Assembly (NCBI GenBank): GCA_019918135.1
Contig: WBZZ01001368.1
Location: 5,001-69,000, forward strand
DNA length: 64,000 nt
Source of the DNA: Paulinella micropora
Lineage: Eukaryota; Cercozoa; Imbricatea; Euglyphida; Paulinellidae
Direction: 5' to 3'
The position numbers and the translations under genes are program-made. How positions within the stretch are numbered: position 1 is the stretch's first letter; each line of letters starts with the position of its first letter. This document shows positions 32,741-49,059 of this stretch, in pieces. The notes beneath the pieces are model-generated. The model made no database searches, was not told the DNA's origin, and was given only the letters and a program-made list of their open reading frames with translations.

Positions 32741-33807
32741 CGGGATAGGCCAGCACCGCAGCCAAGGACTCCTTCACATCCAGGTGCCGTAACATCCATT
32801 TCGGAGCCTCTTCCGGTGTGATTGCAATGTCTTTATGACACGCTCTGCACCTGGGCGGAACGGTGCCCTTCCATTCAGAAACCCCTTCCTTGCATTCATT
32901 GGGGCAGACGAAATACTTCTTGCGGATGTGCGCGGTGCTGCGGAACATGCTTTTCTCGAAACTCTGCCATCCGGGGATCACCGGGGCAGGCGCGCCACTA
33001 TCCAAAACAACTAGATTGATTATGTCCACCACGGCCTCCATGAGGGCACGAGGAGCGTGGTGAAAGGCTGCCAGCTCTGCCAGCATGTCCAGAACGGCGC
33101 CCCGTGTCAGCAAGCAATTGCGGAACAACTTGCAGGACAGGCCATCCGTGGACAAATCTCCCTCGTCCGCCCCATGTGCTAAGCGCCCTTCTCTAAGGTT
33201 GTCTTCCACTTGCTGTTGCAGCCAAGCAAGGCGGACTTGTTGTTCGAGATCCCCTGCATCAAGATCGCGATCGTCGTCAATGTCGTGGTCACTGTCGTGG
33301 CCACTGTCATGATAAGTAAAAGCATTGGTGCTGTCACACATGTCGACGTCCACATTGTCGTCCTTCTCCTGCGCCGCTGCGTGTCTCTGAACAAGACCTG
33401 CAAAACAGACGTACACACGCAAATTTAAATGTTCACATACACATGTGCGTAGATAGTATTACATACCCTCCTTCTCCATACATACATACATGCTGTCATA
33501 TATTCAACGCGCAGAATTAATATACGTTCAGACATAGTTGCAGATAATACAGGCGTACATAGTTACACATACATAAATAGTATTACAATCATTGGTAGGC
33601 TTAAATTGCGTTTGTTTCCTTCCAAGAGAGACCCAGTTGTTCAGGGTTCATTCCTTGCTCAAGCATTTTGAGTACATGGCGTCTAATTGTCAGGTCAGTC
33701 TGCAAAAGTCCCATCCTTGTACAGTCCCTGCAGGGACAGGGACGAAGACTGCGCGGGTGACTCCTGCCTCTGTAGGACATGTCGGTCCGGATGAGAAAAA
33801 TGTGGAA

Positions 33808-33924
33808 AAAGTCTGGAAATATTTCCAGTTGCTGGAAATATTTCCAGTTGCTGGAAATATTTCCAGTGGCTGGAAATATTTCCAGTAGCTGGAAATATTT
33901 CCAGTGGCTGGAAATGTTCCCGCC
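33808..33924. repeat. Palindrome array 3 bracketed by a direct repeat
   Basis: Six or so palindrome units. Left flank 33764-33804 and right flank 33926-33960 are near-identical direct repeats (sharing GGACATGTCGGTCCGGA). It lies just upstream of the CPCRDC exon of the minus-strand transposase. Confidence 0.88.
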
Positions 33925-34046
33925 TCTGTGGGACATGTCGGTCCGGACGATGAAAATGGCAATTGGCGGGCCCAACTTCACCTGCCGCACGAGTTTTTGA
34001 ATCTTTGCAACGGGTGTCTGGTTTTTGCAAAAAGAACCAAGAAACC

Positions 34047-39484
<5,438 letters not shown>

Positions 39485-39843
39485 CATACTTTTCGCTTCA
39501 GCAAGAGGCACAGAAGTTTGTTTTCTTTTTCTTGGCCCTTGCAAAACGTTGTCCAAACAAACATTAGCTTGTTTGTGAACGATTACACAGCAATAGATTC
39601 ATTTCCCGCCAAACCTCCCATTTTCTATCCTTGTTTTCAGTCGTTGAAGGACTATAAACTCATATTTACCAACGTGAGAGAGAAGAAAGATGCCTACACT
39701 GGCAAAGTGCAGGATTGGGACTTTAGCTTGGGGACAGAAATCTTTGACGATGGAGTCAGGCAGCAACATAACGGTAAAAGGTTCGCACAGGAAAGCTGGG
39801 ATAGAGTGCTAAGTTTTTCGAAACGTTACAACAAAAGTATAAG

Positions 39844-39912
39844 TTATGATTGCGTTTGATAGGTAATAATATTATTGTTGCTAGTACGTACGTACTTTTA
39901 TCGCAATCATAA
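39844..39912. repeat. Hairpin with nested palindromes
   Basis: TTATGATTGCG at 39844 pairs with CGCAATCATAA at 39902; the loop holds two smaller palindromes, TAATAATATTATT and AGTACGTACGTACT. It may mark a transposon end or a 3' structure. Confidence 0.7.
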
Positions 39913-40021
39913 TTTTCAGTAATTGCGGTTTAAGGACGTACCATTATATTAAATTTTGCTTTGTTTTAATAGCTTTGTACTTATTACTGTAACCTCCCGG
40001 CCGGAACCCGGACTATTAATA

Positions 40022-40500
40022 ACGTTTCCAGCCACTGGAAATAATTTCTAGCCAGTGGAAATAATTTCCAGCCATTCGAAATAATTTCCAGCCACTAGAA
40101 ATATAATTTCCAGCCACTGGAAATAATTTCCAGCCACTGGAAATAATTTTGAGCACCGGAAATAATTTCCAGCCACTGGAAATGATTTCCAATCACTAGA
40201 AAGTATTTCTAGCCACTAGAAATTATGTGCAATCACTGGAAAATAATTTCCAATCACTGGAAATAATTTCCAATCACTGGAAATAATTTCAACTACTGGA
40301 AGTAGATCCGGCTACTGGAAATTATTTCCAGCCATTGGAAATATTTTGGATAATGGAAATTATTTTGGACACTGGAAATAATTTTGAACGCTGGAAATGA
40401 TTTCTAGCCACTGGAAATTATTTTGTACGCTGCAAATGATTTCGAAAAACGTAGAATATTCCCATTAGCTAATAATTTCCAATAACTAGAAATAATTTTG
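40022..40500. repeat. Palindrome array 8, AATAATT variant
   Basis: A different version of the repeat: CTGGAAATAATTTCCAG with a 20-bp period and CCA spacers, more degraded to the right (TTTTGGACACTGG variants). It runs into the Gypsy fragment and is not obviously intronic. Confidence 0.88.
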
Positions 40501-41640
40501 AGTATTTGTCCCCATAGTGTCTTCTTGCAGTAGGCCCTCAGAGCCGACTTGAGCGGTCTATGGACTCGCTCAATCTTGCCATTCGCCCTCGGGTTGTATG
40601 GCATCACATACTGCCAGTGAACCCCGTAGAATTTCGCGAGCCTTACCATAAGCTCGTTGTCAAAGGCCGGCCCCTTATCCGAGCAGATCGTTCTGGGGAC
40701 CCCCACCACACACAGGACTCGATCGATCAGCTCCCTTGCTGTCGAACCGCCGTCGTGTCTGGCACTGGGGTCGCCCACACGTAATTGCTCGCCCTGTCGA
40801 TGACCGTCAACAAGTTTATCCTTCGCCGGCCCCGCCGGCGGCAACGGCCCCACGTGGTCTACATGCAGGAACTCAAAGAGCCTTTCCAGCAATATAAATT
40901 TACCCACCGGGATCTTTCCCTCCACCGGGAGCTTCTTGTTCATCAGACAGGTCGTACAGCCCCTGACCCTCTCCTTTATAAAACCTATCCATCATATCCC
41001 CTCCCACCAGAACATCCTTTTGATAATCCACTGCGTCCTCTGCACCCCCGGGTGATTACAACGGGACCACGTGCGACGCCACGTAGATCATCTGTCTCAG
41101 TTTGGCCGGGACCCATAAAACCCACCTTTCCGGGTTATTGGCCGTCTCTGCTGCCAAAGTCTTGTACCATAAGAAGCCATCCCTCCATGCCAAAGTCTTG
41201 AGCTGTGTCCGGATTTTGTCCGTCAGCAACAGCTCATCCTCCGCCAAAAAGTACTGGATCAAGTCCTTGTACTCCTCGTCGGCTCTCTGGCATTGTTTCC
41301 AAGCCTCTACAGATGCAATGCGCACTGTACCGTCCTCTACCTGGACTCCCTCATAAAGCCTGGAATCCGGCCCCGACCCCTCCGAAGCCGCCACCGGCTC
41401 GACTGAGGTCTCCTCTGTCTCGAGGGCCGTCTCCACGCCCGGGTCTTCCACGTAGGTGCGAACAGCCGGTGCCGCATGTGCCTGGCAACAGTAGCACTCA
41501 TGCTCCGCCTTATCCTCATCCTGCATCGCGGCCTTATCGACCTCGTATTCCTTAAGGCGTTGCATGGCCTCATGCGCAAATTGCTCGTCACAGCACTCCG
41601 TTCGGCCTACCTCCCGTTCCTATTCCCGCCAAGTCCCCCA
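40500..41640 (-). mobile_element. Gypsy-type LTR retrotransposon fragment, integrase region (fossil)
   Basis: The minus strand carries the pol 3' part: a stretch upstream of integrase (LAWRDGFLWYKT, WVPAKLRQMIYVASH) and an integrase core with FLHVDHVGPLPP, VPRTICSDKGPAFDNE and MPYNPRANGKIERVHR, the usual D...D...E context. LTRs, gag, protease and reverse transcriptase are not seen. It is broken, with at least two interruptions, and abuts palindrome array 8. Confidence 0.85.
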
Positions 41641-41699
41641 ATACCTCTGATGCAGTCCGTCCACTCAAGCCCGGACATCCCATTTTGAGTACGACCTCC

Positions 41700-42527
41700 G
41701 TACCCTCATTGGTGTCTTACTTTTCGTTGCAGTCAACACTCAGCCCTTGATTGTCTGTGCCCTGAACATGACAGCTTTGGATATGGTCCCGCACCCCCCC
41801 CCCCCCCCCCGTGCGTACTCGCGTATTGATAAGTTTTGCAGGTTTCTGGTTACTCCCCTTGGGATTTTCTTTAGGAGAGCCGATAAGGCCATTACCTCTA
41901 TGTGGGATTACGCTAAGCAGGGGGAGCGGAAGCACAGGCCGTTTTGCGGATCACCCTGATGGAATCATTTCAGGATATTGACCCTTATTTAGCTCAGAAC
42001 TCAGTGAAGTTGGGTGAGGGCCAGGAAATACCAAAGGAAGTCCGCCAAAAGACCCCTGTGTTTGGTTATTGCGATTCCGATTTTGCTTCGCGTCAGGAGG
42101 ACAGAAAGTCTCGCAGTGGTTTCATTTTCTTCTTCCACATGACTCCGATTTTAGTTTTCTCCAAGTTGCAGTCTGTCGTTGCAACTCGACTGTCGAAGCT
42201 GAAATTATAGCCGCTAATGAGGCGGTTAGGGAAGCAGAGGCCATTTGGAAGGTGCTTGAAGATATGGATTATTCGCCGGGAATCATCCCGATACTAGAGG
42301 ATAACTCAGGAGCCATTTCGTTGTCAGCTCGAGGCCTAGGTGAGAACCGTACTAAACATATCGCGGTGCATTTTCATTACCTGGTTAACAGATGCCGTGC
42401 AAGGTCTGTGCAATTGTATAAGATTGCGTCAAAGAAGAATGTGGCGGATTACCTGACTAAATCTCTTCCGTTTGGGCAATTTTCGCCAATCTCCGGGCAC
42501 ATCGCGGTAGAAATGCCAGCAGAATAG
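41700..42527 (+). mobile_element. Copia-type LTR retrotransposon fragment, RNase H end (fossil)
   Basis: Plus-strand Copia pol C-terminus: FGYCDSDFASRQEDRKSRSG, STVEAEIIAANEAVREAEA, then LEDNSGAISLSARG and KNVADYLTKSLPFGQF. The upstream reverse transcriptase and integrase are missing. It is broken, with about two interruptions. It is followed by a polypurine-like run (AGTGAGGGGGAGAGAGAG at about 42675) and a probable 3' LTR. Confidence 0.85.
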
Positions 42528-42689
42528 CTTACTTGTTGTATCATGCATTCTGCACCATGCGTACATGACATTATTGCTTAAGCTTGTTATGATTTCATTG
42601 TTTGTGTATTTTGCTTTCATCTCCTTTAATGTCTAAATACTTATCAACTAAACTGCTACATTACACTCCGAAAAGTGAGGGGGAGAGAG

Positions 42690-43462
42690 AGCCACCACTA
42701 TTGTTTTCTGTTATTGAGACATTAGAAGTTTATACATGAAATTTAGATTATGTCGCATGTGTCGATGATCTACTTGCTATATGGACTTAATCGAAGTTAA
42801 TGTCATAGTAATAGTATAATGATAGTTAAAGCCTAACATATAGATCGTAAACTAAGAAGACCCAATTTAGGCCACCAAGAAGCTAGTTAGTACTATGGTT
42901 CTAGTTCTGTTAGTGCAGCTAAATCGTAGACATAGCTGTCGATGTGATCGGATCGAACATATTTCTCGGTATATGCTTGTATCCTATGACAACCGTCGGA
43001 TGTAATAAGGGAATTCACGTTAAGATACAACCTTAATATTATTGCCTTCATGTTTATGTTTTCTGATGTACATGTAATGTTGGTAATGTTGCGCGTTCAA
43101 CATAGAACTGGTTCATTATGTTGTCATAAGTTGTTCCTTGGTTATATGTTTATCTATATGCTATGGCTATATACATATTACAAGCAGGTGCTTCAGGCAG
43201 GGAACCGGCATGCTTATAACTGCTTTTGTAGGCTGTTCACGGCCCAGCATGTTTGTTTGATGTCCTGTAGTTGATCTATGTGAATCGCTATCGTTGATAC
43301 TATTACCGTTGATATTGACATAATCTTTATCTGTAATGTATATGGTATATGCCATGCTTGTTCGGCTGTATAGTAAGTATTTATACCTGTTTTCGTTGTT
43401 CTATTATTGTATGTGCATCATATATATGTGCGTTTGCTTTCATATCATCCATAGCCTTCATG
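42690..43462 (+). mobile_element. Probable Copia 3' LTR
   Basis: AT-rich, non-coding sequence of about 770 bp beginning just after the polypurine-like run and ending sharply at the GC-rich viral gene at about 43465. No second LTR is present in the window, so the exact ends are inferred. Confidence 0.5.
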
Positions 43463-43465
43463 TCA

Positions 43466-43916
43466 ACCTGCGGGCGGGCGCGGGGCCGGCCAGGCGCCGG
43501 GCGGGCAGCGTGACGAGGTGTGGCACGCTCACCTCGTCGTCCGGCCAGTGCTCGCGCGCCTGCAGCCAGCCCTGCAGCGCGACACGCAGCCCGCTGCTGC
43601 GGTTCTTCTTCCGGTGCAAGCGCGCGAGTTCTGCCTGGCTCACCTGGCGCAAATGGACCTGCGCCGACAGGCGCTCCACCAGCAGCGGCGCCTGGTGGAC
43701 CACGAAAGCCCGCAGGCTCTCGACGGAAGCAGTATGCCGCAGGAACTCCTCCTGCAAGAAAGCCAGCGACAGCTGCCCTTGCTCCTCGACCGTCGCGACG
43801 TACGGCCCGCGCTGGCCCCGGGCTTCTTCCTCGCGCCCGAACGCTTCGTCCAGGGCCAGCTGCGCCGCAATCACCTCGTCGAGGGCCGACGCGCTCGGGC
43901 TGGGGTCGTCCACCAT
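43466..43916 (-). pseudogene. Unknown GC-rich viral gene, cut by the Copia LTR
   Basis: The minus strand from an ATG at 43914-43916 reads a helical, Gln/Glu/Leu-rich protein (LDEVIAAQLALDEAF, LAFLQEEFLRHTASVESLRAF, RKKNRSSGLRVALQGWL). Its downstream part is lost at the LTR junction near 43466. No family is recognised. Confidence 0.5.
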
Positions 43917-43974
43917 CAGCACCGCGCCCGCCCTCCCGGGCCTTTCTGCCGCGCACCCCCCAGGGGGGACCCCC

Positions 43975-44240
43975 CCTTCCCCCCCCCCCCCCCCCCCCCC
44001 CCCCGCTTCCCACTCCCAGCGCCCCGAGGGGGAGGACCCCGGGGGGGGACCCCCCCCCCCCCCCCCCTTTCCCCATTACCAGCGCGGGGGGGGGACCCCT
44101 CCCTCCCCCCCTCCTCACTGCCAGCGCCCCGGGGGGAAGGGCCCCCCCTCCCCCCTCCCCACTGCCAGCGCACGAACCACCCGCCGGCACCCTCCGGCAC
44201 CGCTCGGCACGCGGCCGCCGGGAGGGGGAGCTAGGGGGGG
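43975..44240. other. Poly-C/poly-G low-complexity spacer
   Basis: Homopolymer C runs of 15-30 bases with CAGCGCxCCGGGGGG spacers; no gene is supported. Confidence 0.85.
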
Positions 44241-44349
44241 GTGGCGCTCTGTTCCCGCCAGTGGGCGCCGGGCACGGGCCTAGCAGCCTGCCGCCCCCTC
44301 TCGTCGTGACCACCGTGACACATTAGCTCGGGCGAGGCAGCGTGGACTA

Positions 44350-46468
44350 CATGCTCGGACCAGCACCTCGTCGGGTGCCGCTCACGACCACGGACCAGCC
44401 AGCACCCCGCCGGGCGCCGCCCACGACCACGGACCAGCCAGCACGCCGCCGGGCGCCGCCCACGACCACGGACCAGCCAGCCCCGTACGTGGCGCCGGCC
44501 CCGCAGCCGGCCCTGGACGCCTGCCTGTGGCGGGCCAGCCGGCGGGGGCTCCGGGAGATACTGTCTCGGGACGAGGCCCGGACTCTCTGGGCCGCCCTAG
44601 ACACCACCGGGGCCAAGCTGCCAGCGTCCGCGCTAGCGACCATCCGTCGCGTCGGGGCACGCCTGTCGCGGACGGCCTCCGGGTGCGCCCTCGCCGTGGC
44701 CGCCGTCGACGTCGTCCGGCTCGCCACCGGCGGGGGGCCGGCCGCCCGGCACCGCCTGTGGCACGCCCCTGGACGGGCCCGCCCGTACCCCGCGCTGTGG
44801 GCCGCAGTGGGGCTGGGGGCCCCGGTCCTAGTCCGGCTGGCGGTCCCCGAGCCCCGGCGCGGCGAGTCGCTGCCGCGCCTGTTCCTAGCGGCGGGCTTTC
44901 CTAGGGGCGGGCGCGGCCCCCCGGCGCAGGCTTACGCCGTGCAAGGACTGCACAGCCAGCCCCTGGTGTCGCCCAGCTGGCACCCCTGCGGCCGGCTGCG
45001 GAGCCAGTGTTGGCGCCGGCTCGAGCGCAGGCTGCCGCGCGGGGCCCGGGAGGCCTGCTGTGGCTGGCGCCAGGCGCACGAGCTGCACCAGGACGCCCGC
45101 CTGGCCTTGCGGCGTCGCGGCCACGCGCTGATTAGATTCTCGCGCGGGGGCTCCGAGCTCTTGCCCGCCCTCGACGCCTACCACCGACAGCACGTAGCCC
45201 TCGTGTATTCTTACCAGCGGCCGGACCTGGGCTACAGCGCACTCCCCACCGCGCACGGACGGTCCCTCGCCTCTGGCCTGCTCCAGTACGGCCGGCAGCT
45301 GACGCACGACGTCAGTGGCGGGCCCGCCAGCTACGTGTGGCCCTGGAACCAGGAGCTGCTGGCCTATACGCGGCTGTACGCCCTGCAACAACAGAAGTGC
45401 CGCCTCTGGCGCCCGGACTTCTGGTGGGTGCTGGAGGCGCACTGCTGCCCCGTGGCCGCCAGGCTGTGGCGCAGCTGCCTGGAACACTGGCTCCGCCGGG
45501 CGTCCGCGCCCACGTCGGGGCCGGCCTTGGCGGCGCTCAGCAAGGTCCTGCGCCTGGCGCTGCAGGCCTACGACGTCGGCGCGGTGCCGGCGCGGGGCTG
45601 AGCCCAAAAAAAAGACCCACACTTCCACGCGGGCGACGGCTCGTGCCGTGACGCAATTTGCGTGAGCGTGCTCGAACAGTGGGCTCACGCAGAGGAGAGC
45701 TGGCTCCTGGCGCAGGGCCGCCGCGCCAAGGTAATTCTAGGCCCGCCCGCGGGCGGGGCCCGCCGGGCGCTGGAGCTGGCCCTCGCCGGTAAGTCGCTCG
45801 GCACGGGTTGGCGCGGGCTGCTGCTGCCCAACAGTGCCTGGGCGCCCGCCGCAGAACGCGCGGCTCTGGTGGCGAACAGCAACCTCGAGGCCACGTGGGA
45901 CAGCTCCGAGACAAGCGCTGCGCCAGGAAAGGCCACGCCGGGCCTGCTGCAGGAGCTGCACTTGCGTGCGTCGGCCAGGATGTACAGCCCCGCCAGCATG
46001 GACCTGGACCCGCCCGCCAACCCCACGCTGTTCGGCTTCCAGTACTACATGCGCCAGGACAAGACCAGCGAGGTGCAGTTCAAGGTCAGGCACCAGGGCC
46101 CGATGGACCCGCTGACGCACCAGGGCACCAAGTCCGCGCGGGTGGACGGCGCGTCCAAGTTCGATTCCATGTGCCTCAACGCCGCGGTGCAGTCGGGGTC
46201 TACCGCGCTGCTGGAGCAGGTGCTGCAGAGCGCCGACTCGCGCCTCGACGTGGTCTGCCAGCGGTGCGGCCGGCTCGGGATAGACGGTGCCGACGGCGCG
46301 GCCGTGTGCCTCACTAGGTCCTGCTCCCGGGCCTTTGCGAGCGGCTCGCACCCGGGGCTCGTGCGCCTGCCCACGACGTTCGTACTGCTCAAGGCCCTGC
46401 AGACCCTGGACGCATCGGGGCTCATGTACAAAATCCAGGCAGACGCAGAGGAGGAAGAAAAGAAGTAA
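44350..46468 (+). pseudogene. Second RPB2-like gene, C-terminal half only
   Basis: From the ATG at 44350 the product starts with three tandem copies of a 13-residue unit (APRRAPPTTTDQP type, 39 bp, 44361-44478), followed by about 240 unrecognised residues with many Arg/Leu/Trp. It then matches the RPB2 C-terminal region: YVWPWNQELLAYTRLYALQ, RPDFWWVLEAHC, MYSPASMDLDPPANPTLFGF, GTKSARVDGASKFDSM, CQRCGRLGIDGADG (zinc half) and a final acidic tail. The hybrid-binding and active-site loops of RPB2 are not present. It is a diverged second copy rather than a recent duplicate. About one break. Opposite strand to the main RPB2. Confidence 0.75.
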
Positions 46469-46612
46469 GCCAACGCAGGCAACACCTATTTTAAAATACA
46501 AAACGCAGGGAAAGGAAAAGTCGTAGACGTTGAAGGACAGAAAAAAAACAGGAAAGAGTTTTATTGATAAAAAAACAGCTCGGACATTTTGGTGCAGAGA
46601 AGGGCCCTACTC

Positions 46613-46646
<34 letters not shown>

Positions 46647-46662
46647 CTAAACCAAGTATTGT

Positions 46663-47970
46663 CGACAAAACTGTCAGCGGCCGTGTTCTGCGGGATGTTT
46701 GGTGTGCCAATGAATTTCGCCGTATTTTGCGGAATATTTTCTGGCGCTAGAAAATCACCGTATTTGCGGACCGTCGCGAAAACTTTTCTTTTAGAGTGCA
46801 GGACGTTTTGGCGTTGGATAGTCAGAAAAAAAGCTGGGGAAAGATTGGCGGGCGGGGAAAAATTTTCAATCTGCTGATTTTTTTCCCTGCCCGCCGATTT
46901 TCCCCCAGCTTTTTTTTCTAACTATCCAAACGCCGAAATTGCCCAAAAAAAATTTCTTTGAGCTATCTCAGACCCGGCAGATTTGTCGACAAAACGGTCA
47001 ACGGCCGTATTTCGCGAAAGGTTGGGTGCCAAATGGTTTGGCCGTACTTTGCGGAAGTTTTGAGTGCCAAAGATTTAGCCGCATTCCGCGGACCCTCGCG
47101 AAAACTTTTTTTTAAGAGTTCAGGACATTTTGGCGTTGGATAGTCAGAAAAAAAGTTGGGGAAGGATCGGCGGGCGGGGAAAAAATTCTAAAATATTTTT
47201 TCCCCGCCCACCATTCTTTCCCTAACTTTTTCTGACTATCCAAACGCCATTGCCGAAATTGCGAAAAAAAATCTTTGAGCTATCGTAGACCCGGTGGATT
47301 TGTCGGCAAAACGGTCAATGCCGTATTTTGCGAAAGAGTGGGTGCCAAATGATTAAGCCGTATATTGTGGACCGTCGCGAAAACTTTTTTTAGGTGATTT
47401 CGGTAATGGCCTTTGGATAGTCGCAAAAAAGTTGGGGAAAGAATGGCGGGCGGGGAAAGATTTTCGATCTGCTGATTTTTTCCCCGCCCTCCATTCTTTC
47501 CCTAACTTTTTCTGACTATCCAAACGCCATTGCCGAAATTGCCCAAAAAAATCTTTGAGCTATCGTAGACCCGGTGGATTTGTCGGCAAAACGGTCAACA
47601 CCCGTATTTTGCGAAAGGGTGGGTGCCAGTATCTTTGGCCGTATTTTGCGGGTCGTCGCGAAAACTTTTTTTGGGTGGTTTCGGCGTTTGGATAGTCAGA
47701 AAAAAAAGCTGGGGAAAGATCGACGGGCGGGGAAAAAATGAGCAGATCGAAAATTTTCCCCGCCCACCAATCTCTACCTAGCTTTTTTCTAACTATCCAA
47801 ACGCCGAAATTGCCCCCAAAAAAAATTTTGAGCTATCGTAGACCCGGCGGATTTGTCGACAAAACGGTCCACGCCCGTATTTCGCGGAATGTTTGGTTGC
47901 CAGTATCTTTGGCCGTATTTTACGGACCATCGCGGAAACTTTTTTTTGGGAGATTTCGTGCCGTGAATTT
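46663..47970. repeat. Tandem array of about 300-bp repeats, each with a long hairpin
   Basis: Five direct copies begin at about 46663, 46984, 47301, 47581 and 47855, each starting TGTCG(A/G)CAAAAC(G/T)GTC. Four intervals contain an inverted repeat of about 50-60 bp: an arm like GATAGTCAGAAAAAAAGCTGGGG and its complement ending AACTATCCAAACGCC (about 46811-46935, 47132-47250, 47413-47525, 47687-47810). No ORF is supported. The array ends in the promoter region of the DOT1-like gene. Origin, packaging or telomere-like roles are possible. Confidence 0.9.
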
Positions 47971-48108
47971 GCGGGTGGCTCTTTTTGTTCCTCCTACTCT
48001 CCCTCCCTTCACCAAAAAAAACTTGTCTTAAATTCTCTCCTCTCTCTTGAATTTTCAGCAGTAAACGAAAAAAATCCCTGGATAGACTTAAAGAAGAGAC
48101 GAAAAAAG

Positions 48109-49059
48109 ATGTCAAGAGAAGGAAGAGCGTATCATGTACACAACACAGGCTTCGTCCCCGCCATGGTCGTTGAGCGGCCGGCTATGCCTCGAAGAGAAAG
48201 GTTTGCTGCTGGAATAATCTCGCTCTCTGAATGGAAATGGAAATGTTCGCACTGTCACCGAACAAACGTACTGTCTGAAAAGAAATGTAAAGACTGCAAG
48301 CAGCTTGACGCGTCCTATTTAGACCTGCCTGACGATACAGATGAGGCCAAGGCTATTAAGAAATGGTACCAAACCCTGCAAGGCAGTCCAGATGAGCAGC
48401 TTATATCCTGCGTAGTGCCAGCTTCAGGGCAACCAGGCATACGTTCCAGAAACGCACGAGACACACGTTCCAACAGCGGGACCACAAAACTAGGAGGAAC
48501 ACAGGGCTCGCCCTCGTCCATTTTCTTTACCCTGATTGACTACTACTTCCAGGGCCTCCAGCAAGAACTTACCTTTGTGGACCTGGGCGCGGGCGCGGGC
48601 GTTGCTGTAAATATGGCCGCCTTCGTCGGCTTCAAGGGCGTGTACGGGGTTGAATTCGGGAACTTTGGCGAAAACACTAGTATTGTACGCAGAAAGTTCT
48701 GCGCAAGAAAAGGCACTCCCGCTGCCACGCCGAAAGTACAGTTTAATACTACAGTGACAGAGGATTTTAAACTAGATGACCTATGGAACGATGAACCAGA
48801 ACGTAAGATTTGCATTTATTTCTTTATTACCAGTTGGACTACACCTGACACGGAAATAGCTCTAACGATGATTATGAAAGACCCGCGCGTTCGGTTTGTG
48901 TTGCTCTTGGACTTAATTTGTAACTTTAAACGCGAACCTCGTCAGTGGTATGAACTGTTTACCGCTGATTGCCACCGGAATATCTATTCCACGGGCGGTA
49001 ACGGTGAGTATCATTTACTGATCTTTCGCAGAAGAGGCGTGCCCGCGCCGTCTGATTAG
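48109..49059 (+). CDS. DOT1-like SAM methyltransferase with N-terminal zinc finger
   Basis: An intact 316-residue frame from the ATG at 48109, with A-rich leader sequence upstream. Residues 43-63 form a compact zinc finger (WKCSHCHRTN, then CKDC; Cys46, 49, 60, 63). Residues 138-185 read IFFTLIDYYFQG, then FVDLGAGAG as SAM motif I, and GVYGVEFG as the acidic motif II. 'FVDLGxGxG' followed by 'G-x-Y-G-V-E' is the arrangement of DOT1-type histone H3 Lys79 methyltransferases. The remainder has alternating beta strands and helices ending YHLLIFRRR, as in class I methyltransferases. A generic class I enzyme remains possible. GC content is moderate, like the capsid-gene block. Confidence 0.6.
   Translation: MSREGRAYHVHNTGFVPAMVVERPAMPRRERFAAGIISLSEWKWKCSHCHRTNVLSEKKCKDCKQLDASYLDLPDDTDEAKAIKKWYQTLQGSPDEQLISCVVPASGQPGIRSRNARDTRSNSGTTKLGGTQGSPSSIFFTLIDYYFQGLQQELTFVDLGAGAGVAVNMAAFVGFKGVYGVEFGNFGENTSIVRRKFCARKGTPAATPKVQFNTTVTEDFKLDDLWNDEPERKICIYFFITSWTTPDTEIALTMIMKDPRVRFVLLLDLICNFKREPRQWYELFTADCHRNIYSTGGNGEYHLLIFRRRGVPAPSD

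Larger units (their letters stand above)
30636..33768 (-). pseudogene. Tnp2-family transposase with introns and frame changes
   Basis: Exons read, in order, a zinc-type N-terminus RPCPCRDCTRMGLLQTDLTI (33.62-33.77 kb); an acidic region and FVCPNECKEGVSEWKG with CRAC (32.74-33.40 kb); the catalytic-type block LTLALFFDGIPRF, LVTLEILNLPFFLR, DIIPGPSKP (about 32.1-32.39 kb); QLGYEGCTKCEMRAVKVGDFYD (about 31.9-32.1 kb); and a DUF4218-like C-terminus with ANLERRFQAVHRQLLPP and FRSERVMGQTVRKLPRR (30.88-31.2 kb), ending at 30636. Well-supported introns are 32395-32740 (GTAAGC...ATAG, phase 1) and one near 31.33-31.51 kb; another upstream ends TTTTGCAG near 33.40 kb. Frame changes occur near 32.12, 31.89 and 31.65 kb, the latter two at an A run and a G run, consistent with either decay or sequencing indels. 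Confidence 0.75.

Noticed and set aside
43466-43916. Further RPB1 clamp piece
   Set aside because: It lies in GC-rich viral sequence and is helical, but no RPB1 motif could be matched, so it is left as unknown.
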